NCBI GenBank assembly: GCA_021229015.1
Contig: CM037787.1
Location: 40,852,629 to 40,916,628 of the forward strand
Length of the DNA stretch: 64,000 bases
Source of the DNA: Solen grandis
Taxonomy: Eukaryota; Mollusca; Bivalvia; Adapedonta; Solenidae
Direction of reading: 5' to 3'
The translations under genes were made by a program, and so were the position numbers. Below are positions 49,274-61,200 of this stretch, piece by piece. The first letter of the stretch is position 1, and every line of letters begins with the position of its first letter. The notes below the pieces were generated by a model. It searched no databases and was not told the DNA's origin. It saw only the letters and a program-made list of their open reading frames with translations.

Positions 49274-52200
49274 CTAGTTCAAAAATGTAAGTACAGTGGT
49301 CACGCGATTCCTCGAGGTCGGACGGGATCTGCAAAATAACTGGAAGAATTGCCGTACTCAAGGAATCATTTAATGTCAAATTCAATACTTTTGTTGATAC
49401 CTTAACATCGTCTTTTCATTAAACATTTTGTTATATTAGCCTTTAATAATACTTTTTAAACATAAAATTTGTTTAAAAATACAAAAATTAATGACCATAG
49501 CTTCCATTGTGAGAATTAAGTCAGAAATAAAATCTTTTTCACCGATAATTTGATTGAAATCCTTTGTTTTAGTTTGTGTATATTGCGGCGTTGCATATTT
49601 TTTACATTGTAATAAACACTTAACATTATGCTGTGGTTCTCAGAATAATGTTAACAGAGAAAAAACAACACACAAACAAAATCGACTCATTTAATGACAA
49701 ATGATTATTCATGCAGACCCGTCACAGTTTGTTACATGATCAGTAGGTGCGAAAATAAGTTCTACATGGCCGGGTTGATTTAACGATTCACCAATGTACT
49801 CTCTGGAGGTTTGGCAATGTGTGAAAACAAATAGAAAACAATCTCAACCAAGGTGTTAATTAAAGGGACAGATGGTCATAGGGCCATAGTATGGTCATCA
49901 AGATGATATAGGTATGTTTTGATATAGACTTCGAGGAATTGCATAGAAATTACATAGGATATACTATCTAGGGATCAAGGACGGAGCTCGAGGAATCCAA
50001 ATTCGCATGTTTGAAGATTCGCCCATAAATTTGTATACAATAAGAAGGGCTAAATCAAGGGACCCGGGCTTGTAGCTTGAGCCATCGCTGATATTCAGTG
50101 AATCGCCACATTGAGGAATTGCGTGACAACTGTATTACTTAGTGCTAAGAATTGTTGGCGGAATTTGAGCCTGGTTCTACACTGCATTGTTCAGACTCAA
50201 ATGCTTGAAGATCTGCCCCATAACCAGAAGGTTATTGGTTCAGTTCTCAGCCACAACATATCAAAGAGTTAAAAATGGTACTGGTATCTCCCTTCTTGGT
50301 GCTAATGATATATACAGGGTAGTGCCCAGTGTCAGGATAATGTGACTAGGTGAACACAATAGTCTCATGTAAGTCCCCTAATGAGTAAAATATTGTTGAT
50401 TGGATGTTAAACCCCAGCAAAGACATACAGCATAGAATATTAAAATGTATCAAATGTATGTAAATTTCAGTAGCTCTGAAACAATGAAGATTTTCATATT
50501 TTCTGTTCTGATGTTCCAGATGTTGAATTTAAGCCGGATATAGTGTGGCCTTTCACATGTAAGATCACGTGTACAGAGGTGTCGCCGGACACCAATCTGA
50601 TAGCTGTGGGACTGGACAACGGGAATGTGGTCATTTGGGACAAATACATGGGTATGTAGACCAGTTGTCATTTATAATGTTCATTGTGGTATAGCTTTTT
50701 ATTAATTCAAAGCATTTCATCAAAGTATAAAAAATAAAATATGGGCATGGTTAAGCTGGGATAATTCCATTGAATTTTATCCTGTTGGGGGTGTTAACTC
50801 CTAACCCTTTGGATCTTGAGTTATATGCTATATCACTACATTGTCCTCGGTAGCCAAATGGTTAAGGAGTCCATCTTGGGAGGTTGTGGGATCGACTCTC
50901 ATTGATGTGAGTTATGGTTCTGGTAGCTTCCTGTTTGATGCACAGAATAAGTAAAGGATAGTTCCAGGTTAATGTAACAGGGCCTGGAATCATGTCACAT
51001 GCCTGTGTTGTAATTCTGCAGGGTGGCAGCACTGTATCTGTCTAATGTAGACATACGGGTAGTCTCCAAATGACTGAAAAACCCAAACATACTAACACAA
51101 TCAATAACTGTTCTATAGGCCCTTTTTGGCCACAACTTCTTAACTCCAAACTTCATATACTTGTTCACTATCACAAGGGCTACATTCACGTAATGGGCCT
51201 TAACTTGACCTTTTTATCTTCCATTTTTAAAAAAGAAAACAGATGAGCAATGGCATCTGCATGCATTGCTCTTGTTACTCTTATAAAGTGAGCAGAGACC
51301 ATAAATCCTGACTTTCTTCTTAATACCAGTAGTTTCCCTGCCCTTGTCAGCATGCTGCTAAGTACCTCTGTACCTCTAGGTCAGGGAGAGTCTCTAACAG
51401 GAATTGTCAGTCTAATCTGATACACTGGCACATTTCTCTCACTCAGTGCCATACCGTATTAATAAATAGGCTTGTCACCTCATATGACAACACAAATGTT
51501 TTGTAGATGTTTTCTGTTTAGTTCATAAACATGTTAAGTTACACTAATTTTCCCACACTGACAGTCAGACAAAAGCAATCTCTGATGGGTTCAATTCTCA
51601 GTAGTGGAAAATTCAACTAATAATTGTGTTTTAATTTTATCAAAGTTTTGGAGAGAAATTTCATTTGAAGTTTCTCGTTAACAAAAGTTTCTTTCATACC
51701 AAGTTTTCTGTAGTTCATTGATTGGACAGACATTTTTTACAGTATTTTTCATGAATGACAAATCTATCCTAAAAGACATATCCATGTATTTTTATCATGG
51801 CTTACCACTGTCAGAGATTCAGTAATTAACTATTATACCTCAGTTCTACTTTGTGAAAAAGAGGTATGTACTTGAGAGACAAGTGGCCATATGTGTCTCA
51901 AGGTATCATGTCTCATACCTTTAACCTTCAATAGTTTTTGGTGATAAAATTACTTTAGTGAAACTTGGTACAGTTCTTTTAATTTCGCAACAGATAACTA
52001 AGGGTCACTAAATCACAGTCAAGGTCACTCTAAAAATAGATTTAAAAGCCCTGAGATGAATTTGGACAAAGCAGTGTTGCAGAGGTATTAATTACCCCCA
52101 GTGACTTTTTCTTTCCTTTTCAGCTTGTCTGTTTTTCAAAGAAAAATTACAAGCTATTGTAGTAACTCTTGTGTCCGCGTTGTCGTCATCAGGCGTCGTC

Positions 52201-55200
52201 GTCGTCTTAACATTGGCCATAACTTCTCTACTATTCAATATACAACTTTCATTTTTGGTATGCATATTCATCTTGACAAGGCCTATCCAAACATATGTAT
52301 ATTTTTTCACCTATTGACCTTGACCTTTGACCTATTTTTGCTGTAACTTTTGAAAACTTTAAAATGCCTGTCATTTCAGAACTGTTACCAACAGGGCACT
52401 AATATTTCACATGTGAATTTCTTGTGGCAAGACCTTTCCATCAATGTTTCACTTTTGGACTCTTGACCTTGACCTTTGAACTTTGACCTATATTTGAAAT
52501 GTTTAACAAAGAAACTTTAATGTTGGCCATAACTTCCTTATTATTTTTTATTTTTGGTATGCATATTCATCTTGGCAAGGGTTATTCAGATATACCTCAG
52601 TATTTTATCTATCGATCTTGACCTTTGACCTTGTTTTTCCATAACTTTGGACAAGTTTGATAATAGATATTTCTATGTCATTTTTCATTTTTTTTTTTTT
52701 AAAAACCTTTATATACTGCTTTGTAATCATATGAACCTGTGCAGGTGTGATTTTGGTCATGATCTTTAGGCAGATACAAAAGAGAATTTTCATTTTAAAT
52801 GTTTCCATTTTTACAGTTTTGTGTTGATTATCAAAAACTCAATGGATTAGCAATTGTGATTTTTTGTTTACATATTTTACATCTTTGTGTTGTATACATT
52901 CTATTCCATGCATAGGTCAAGGTCATTCTTCAAGGTCAAATTTAAAGGGTATGGCACTTCAACTTTACATTTTAAGGCTTACAGTTTTAGTTGTGATTTT
53001 CAATGTCAACTTTTTTTAATGTTTAACAAAAATATGTAACGTTGGCAAAAACAGATGAGCATTGGCACCTGCATGCCGTGCTCTTGTTGTTAAAGAGGTT
53101 ATAAAACAAAAATGAAATACAAAGGAATGGTTTACAGGCAATTAAGAATCCAAGTCACAGAAACTTGACATCACTATTGATAGGATGGCTACTCCAGTTG
53201 CATTGTTTTGAGCTCAATAATTTTGTTGTGTTGATTTGTTTTTCATTTTAATCCTTACTTCCCATATGAAATGCATTGTGCCCATGTGGTCCAGTCCAGT
53301 AAAGTACAGTAGGATACTACTCTGCCAGATTGTCTGGGAGATCTTGTGGTATCCATGCAGGACATTGCAGCCTTACTTTGTCTCAAATGTCCAAACGCTC
53401 TGTGAATAATGCATGAGAATGTAACTGAGTATCACTGGACATTATATAGGAGACTGGTCACAATGTCAGTCTAGCCTCATCTCCCAGACAACCCTTAAAC
53501 AAACCTGATGCCTGCTGGCAACATTCACTTTCCAGGGATCAGTTTTAAAGGAGATAGTGATTACAAAGTGAGAGTTATGTTACATCATTATACTGCTTTC
53601 CAGTGCTGGGTTTGGTCAAAATGTCGTTCTCTGTTTGTTTTATTAATGTCTCTAAGAGCCATACAGTCTTCCATTTGTTTTATTAGTTTATTTTAAAAGC
53701 TTACCGATGTTGTTTTTATAACACATTTTTTTTTTTGGTATTATATAAGATAATTTTGATGTGTACAATTGTTATATAAGTACATATTTTGGCATACAAA
53801 AAAATTATATAAGTACATATTCTGATGTACAATTATGGTATAAGTACATAACTATTCAGTTGTACAATTATAAGTTCATATCCTGGTGTACAATTATGGT
53901 ATAAGTACATAGCTATTCAGTTGTACAAATATAAGTTCATACCCTGATGTACAATTATGGTATAAGTACATAACTATTCAGTTGTACAATTATAAGTTCA
54001 TATTCTGATGTACAATTATAATATAAGTTCATATTCTGGTGTGAAAGTAATTGTTCTGGTGTATCTCTATGGCATAGTGCAGACTCAGGTGAACAAGTTG
54101 TGTAGACCAAGATGCATGGGACATTCAAATGAAAGTGATACTTTTTTGGAAAGTCTGCGTTGATTTGTCCATATTTTGACACTAATAACTAAACATACTT
54201 TTTTCAAATTCCTCATGGCAGTAAATTTTTCACTGTCATCTACCAGGTGTTGCATGGCAGATTGTTGTTGTAAAAGCCAAGTCATACATTGAATGCAACA
54301 CATATATCAGTATACCTCGTTACAGCTTCAGATGAAGAACAAAGTCATTAATGACCCTTTTTTTGTCAAAGCTTAAGAGTCAAATTTATGCTCAATGATA
54401 AGGATAATTTCTAAACAAGAAATATATTTTCACAACTCTGTATAATTATGTCTTTAAAGGAAAATAAAAATAAACAACAACAACTTCTTTACATACAATG
54501 ATATTATAAATTACACAACTAAGACTGTGTCATTTTATGCAGGTCATCATTGGTGTTTATGCAAATTAGTTGTAAATTTCCTGACAGAACACTTTGATAA
54601 ACTGCAGGAGAATGACATTAATTCCTTAGATATGTCATTAACTGGTGGTTTACATTTTATGTAAAAGTAGATTTCTCTATAGTTATATCTGTACATGCTG
54701 AATACTGTACCTAGCAGACAAACTATTTTAAGGAGGTATCTTTAAAATACATGATGGTTGTTGGAATGAAACCCATTTGGGGAATGGATTTTTCATGACC
54801 TTTCCAAGCACCAAATACTGGTCCAACCCAGGTACCACAGAGAGGGATGAGTTTAAGCTGTAAGAACTTCTTTCTCAGTGGACATAATATGAATGAATTA
54901 AAAAAAAAAAAAAAAAAAGCGGGAAAAAAAGAAAATATTTTTTTTTAAATTTTACCTCTATCTAGGAGCCACCTGAGTTAAACATCCAATTTTGTTTATT
55001 CCCATAACTGGCCCTTTAAGACAGATTAAGGTACAACGTGTGTACGCATGGTGTATTAAATTTCTCTATCAATCTTATTTCAGGATGTCAGCGTGGGGTG
55101 GTCACCGTGAGAGATGACTCGCCTATTGTTCAGATGAGGTTCCTGGACCCATCGCTTTACCCCCAGGACACAAACTGCCCGTATGAGACAGGCCGCAGCA

Positions 55201-58200
55201 CCTACCTGCTGGTCATGTGTGCAAACAGCGCCCTCTATACTGTCACTACCAAGCCATGTCAGCCGCTTCATGCAAACCTGATCTCCCTCCCGTAAGGTTT
55301 TTTTTTTTTTTGCTTTGAGTGTTTTCAATGCCAGAGAGTATATCAATGGCTGACTGCATGATCATTCTATTTCTATATGTACTAAATACAGGTTTGCAGT
55401 CAGCCCTTGATATGTTTCTAAAAATTCCAAATGAAAAAAAAAAACTGGATTCATTTTGGACAAAAAAAGTTTTTTATTTTCATAAAGGTAGCTTATAAAT
55501 AGTGCTTATTGATGTGCAACGTACACTGTACTTTCATCCCCAAGATTTGCTGTAATTTACTGAGTGTTCCCAATTTTTGTAATATTTGTACACAAAAATT
55601 CCCAATTTAATTGGTTTGGATCATTTTTCCACCTCCCCCCCCGCCCAAAAAAAAAAAATCCTGTCCCTATCTTTCTGTTTGTCCATTTAGCATATAAGAA
55701 AGATTAAAAAAAATTGTCTGGTGAGTTTTAAGATTGTTGATATTAAAAACTAACAGCTTTGATGTTTGATGCAAACTTTGTCTTCATTAAACGAAAACTT
55801 GATGCATTAGATTGCTCCTGTGTCAAAACTATATTATTATGCTTTGTTTCAGTGTGGAAAAAGATGATGATACACTAACACTTCTGCACCCATTCTCCTC
55901 CAATCCAGATCTTGTAAGTTGCTATAGCTACTTTAGATTTTAATCTACATAAATTCAGTCAAGGTTCGTTTTTTTCAAAGCATGATTATTTTATGTTAGA
56001 TATTTATTTGGAGCGTCTGTTTTTAATACCTCATTGAGGATTTTGTCTTCGGTCTAGGTTATAAAAAAGCATCTCATGACCAGGTGTTAAGTTTCAGTGA
56101 ATACTGAACGTCAGTGATAAACATATATTTTCCAGGAAGTTTATCGTTTTTATGTTGTTGTTTTTTATTGTTCATTTTGACATTTAAGTCATAACCAGAT
56201 ATGATGTTGATGATGATGATTAACATGATGATAATGTATAATAATAATGATTATTAATTATGATTAATGATGTAAGCCATGTAGTAACCATGCACTTATC
56301 CTGGTACACGTATGTAGAAATACACAGAGAAAATAAATCAATATCCTCTTTATGGAACAAACAAAAATAGGACAAAAAATAATATTTCTGAGTTATGAAT
56401 ATGACATAGAAAATGCCAAATGTATAAGATATCTCTTGAGAGAACATTATTTGTTTCCTGATTTTCAAATTTTTGTTAGAGATTCCTACACAGTTATGTA
56501 CCTCTGGGATATGGCTACACACACATATAATATGATGTAAAATCATCCAGGTACCTACCTGGTTATCAGCAGACACGTGTGGCTCGAGTTCCACCAACAA
56601 TACATAGCACTAAGTAATACTTGACTGCAAAACTCAATCATTCTTCTGGTTTATTAACTTTTCAAGTCCATCAATGTTCATTAATGTCTGCTCTGTTTTT
56701 AAATTGTACCAATATGTTATAATTGGCAATACAATTTTAATAAACTAAATTCAAATTTATGAGTAAGTTGACTTAAATTGTTACTTTCATAACAAATAAT
56801 ATTGTTAATAAAATAATGAAACATTTGGGTTACAAATTTTAGACAAAGCATGAGTGATGAAATTCAGCCCCAATATTTAAGTATTACTTAGCGCTTAGTG
56901 TGGTTTCTGGAATTTGAAACTTGACTGCTAATATTCAGTACTGGTACATTGACTAAAGGTCATTTAAGTACAACTTTGGAGTAACATTTAGGCAATCTGG
57001 GCTTACATTCTCCTTTAGCCATTCCCACTTTCAATGTTCAGCTCTATGCTTCAAAATTAAACATTAAGCTTTTTTTGCTGTCATTATTCTCAACTATATA
57101 GGGATGAGTCAGTATAAAAAGCAATCTTGCAGTTATATCTGGCTATCAAACGTGTGGCAATAATGATTGCATTAAAAGGTTCAGGATAAATAAAATCATG
57201 TGCTACTGTAATTTTTAGTGCCAGATTTGAGTCAGTGTATAAAAAGCACAGCGATGTATAGTTTCAATTTTCAATTGTTTTTTGGCATGTCGTAACAGAG
57301 TGTCAAGGATCAGGTATAAATGTCGATGTAATGGATGTATCTGTCGGGAGGTAGAGCTCTCAGCTTCACTGGCTGCCTTTGTTTAACAAGGAGGTGGCAA
57401 GCGACAATGGGGAAGGCTTTCTGATCATTTATTTAAATATAAAGCAATATAACTTCATCATACTCGCTATCAAAATATGTTTTTTTCTTTTTTTTTTTAA
57501 AGTTTTGCCAGTTTTTGACAGTGATACATGTATAATGTTATCAATTTTCTAAATTTTGCCGCTTAAACGGTAGACCAAACAATGCGATTATGTTTGCTAA
57601 TCTGTGGAGTGACACATCGTGCTGTTGATATTGATGGAGCAGACATTCTTGTGGACCGGAGTGGTCCCAGCATCAATCAACACAGCGTTGTCACTGAACT
57701 GCAAAACATTAAGACAGATGCAGAATAAAGATGTTGCTATACCAACAGAGGTCCTCAGTAGGTTGCTATACCAACAGAGGTCCTCAGTAGGTTGATAGAC
57801 TTAATTGCACCAATTACAAAACTATGAGCAAACTTAACAACCCTCAATGTCTTCTGGCAGTTTTGACTATTAGGCTTAAAAGAAAAAGTAACTTCTGTGC
57901 TTGTGTTCATGAAAGTACAATTTCAGGCTCATACTGGAATATCTGCTCAATTTTGAGTTTAAACCGGAATATGATATTTACTAAAAACTGAATATGTTTA
58001 AAAGAATACTGCTCTTTGATCAAACTAACTTGAGTATGATAGTCATACTGTATGATAGTCATACTGTATGATAGTCATACTGTATGATAGTCATACTGTA
58101 TGATAGTCATATTGTATGATAGTCATACTGTATGATAGTCATACTGTATGATAGTCATACTGTATGATAGTCATACGGTATGATAGTCATACTGAAGTAT

Positions 58201-61200
58201 AAGTTTGAGTTTGAGTACAATTTTCAATATCTTTGAGAAACTTGGGACCCAGAGAGCAATAAGAGAAGATATGACCCACAGGTCAGGCAGTTGTATTATG
58301 GTTTGATGGATCAGTGCTTGAGCACTCCTGATCCAAAAGTAACATGCTTCATCCTGGTGGCAAGATTTTCCTCATGACTGTTCCAGAAGTAAAGTATTGG
58401 TCCAACCCAGCAATCATCAACAGGGATTAATCAAACTTTAAATAATTTGATCCCAGTGTAAACCATATGATAAGGATTTCAGATTATTTTACAACATTCA
58501 CAAAATGTTCTTTTGTCAAGGATCTGTGCTAATCTATTGTTTGACAGACATTTAAGAAAAAAATTTTCTCTTGTAGCTCAGAACAGCATACTAAGCTATC
58601 CAAACAGTTTTTATGCATTGAATACTAAATATGACTTTATTTTGTTTAGAGTTTCTGAGATTTTTGTTCTAAATCATTATACATTTCTTGAATATGCACA
58701 AGTTGAGATATTACAGTCTTGTTTTGTAATTATACCAATTACCGGTATATTAATTTTGAACGTAGAATTAGAATTGCCAATATTCTCAGAATTGAGATGT
58801 TTTTTTTTGTTTTTTTTGGTAGATTCAAGCATGTTTATTCAGGGCAAATATAAATGTAGGTTACGCTAAGTCTTGGGATAGCTGTAAAAAAGTGACAGTA
58901 CAAATGGGGAAATGAAATGCAGGGTTGCCATCCTCCTCTGTTTATATTGTAACACTTAATGTTTGTTTTAATGTGTTGTAAGACAGCCAGCCTTGATTAT
59001 GCACTCATTATGATAAATGGCCAGCAATCAAAAGATTTTAATGTGCAGTTGCCTAAAAAAGACAAGAAAGGATATATTTGTATGTAATTATGAAACATCA
59101 GAGATGGTAAGTTTTGAATGTCTCAAGTGAGGCTTCCGGGTTTATCTTACTTTAAAGGGACAAAAATACAAGCTAACCATATGCTATTGCATTTTTTAGC
59201 TCACCTGAGCATAGCTCAGGGTGAGCTTTTGGGAGACTTGATTGTCCGTCGGCCGTCGTCCGTCGTCCGTCGTCCGTCAACAATTTGATGTTTACACACT
59301 AGAGGCCACAATTTTGATCCAATCTTCCTCAAACTTGGTCAGAATGTTTGTCTTGATGATATCTTGAACCCTTTCGAAAATGGGTCAGGTTGGATAAAAA
59401 GTGGTCAGTAGGTCAAATCTTAGAAAAATCTTGTCTCCGTCAACAATTTTGATGTTTACACACTAGAGGCCACAATTTTGATCCAATCTTCCTCAAACTT
59501 GGTCAGAATGTTTGTCTTGATGATATCTTGAACCCTTTCGAAAATGGGTCAGGTTGGATCAAAAAGTAGGTCAGTAGGTCAAATCTTAGAAAAACCTTGT
59601 TTACACACTAGAGGCCACAATTTTGATCCAATCTGCTTCAAACTTGGTCAGAATGTTTGTCTTGATGATATCTTGAACCCTTTCGAAAATGGGTCAGGTT
59701 GGATCAAAAAGTAGGTCAGTAGGTCAAATCTTAGAAAAATCTTGTTTACACACTAGAGGCCACAATTTTGATACAATCTTCCTCAAACTTGGTCAGAATG
59801 TTTGTCTTGATGATATCTTGAACCCTTTCGAAAATGGGCAGGGCCGGACCGAAAAGTAGGTCAATAGGTCAAATCTTAGAAAAATCTTGTTTACACACTA
59901 AAGGCCACAGTTTTGATGCAATCTTCCTCAAACTTGGTCAGATTGTTTGTCATGATGATATCTCGAACCAGTTTGAAAATGGGTGGGGCTGGATAGAAAT
60001 GTAGGTCAGTAGGTCAAATCTTAGAAAAATCTTGTTTATACTCTGAGGGCAACATTTTTGGTCCAATCATCCTCAAACTTTGGCAGAATGTTTGTCATGA
60101 TGATATCTTTTGTGGATGGGGTCAGAAAATTCCTGAACATTGTTTCACCTCATCATCTTAATTCTAAAGCAATCTGTTTTGTACAGGCAATGAATGATAC
60201 TTTTCTCAGGTGAGCGATCTAGGGCCATCTTGGCCCTCTTGTTTTAGTATGGACCTTCTTAGGTTTTGTTCCTTGCCTTTACCCACTGCAATGGGATAAT
60301 AAACCTTTTACGGCTAGACCAGCTACTCATAAGCAGTATTTTAAACAAATCCATGTGATCTTTCATGTTAACAAAATCAACCATTGATCACATGATAACC
60401 CAGTTTAGCTATTGGTTAATTTAATAATTCTATTTGAATATTCATGTAAACATTGGAAAAATCAATACCTAACCCATTATCCAAAAAGAATGGCATGTGT
60501 TAAAAAAATCAAAAAGAAAAATCATCAGACCAGTTTAAATCAAGATCAGTATGAGAATCTTTGTCAGATGCCAGTTTTTGTGTTTGACCAGTACTTTCAT
60601 TAGCCCCTCACGACTGTGGGTTGTGTGCAGGTCTCGTCCACTGCAGTTTTCTCTTGTCAGGCGGCCTTCAAGCTGGCTTGCAGTTGGTGGTTCTACCTTA
60701 CAGCTGGATTTTGGTTGGATGTTCTACCTACCAGCTGGCTTTTAGTTGGATGTTCTACCTTCCAGCTGGCTTGCTGATGGTGATTCTACCTCCCAGCTGG
60801 CTTTTGGTTGGATGTTCTACCTTCCAGCTGGCTTGTTGGTTGGATGTTCTACCTTCCAGCTGGCTTTTGGTTGGATGTTCTACCTTCCAGCTGGCTTTTG
60901 GTTGGATGTTCTACCTTCCAGCTGGCTTGTGGTTGGATGTTCTGCCTTCCAGCTGGCTTGTGGTGGGATGTTCTACCTTACAGCTGGCTTGTTGTTGGAT
61001 GTTCTACCTTCCAGCTGGCTTGTGGTTGGATGTTCTACCTTCCAGCTGGCTTGTGGTTGGATGTTCTACCTTCCAGCTGGCTTGTGGTTGGTGGTTCTAC
61101 CTTCCAGCTGGCTTGCAGTTGGTAGTTCTACCTTTCAGCTGGCTTGTGGTTGGATGTTCTACCTTCCAGCTGGCTTGTGGTTGGATGTTATACCTTACAT

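Noticed and set aside
56220..56600. 126-residue minus ORF
   Set aside because: Starts inside a TIR element and consists of AT-rich low-information sequence; no domain recognised.
58513..58869. 118-residue plus ORF
   Set aside because: Needs a non-ATG start, Phe/Leu/Ile-rich, intronic and without splice support.
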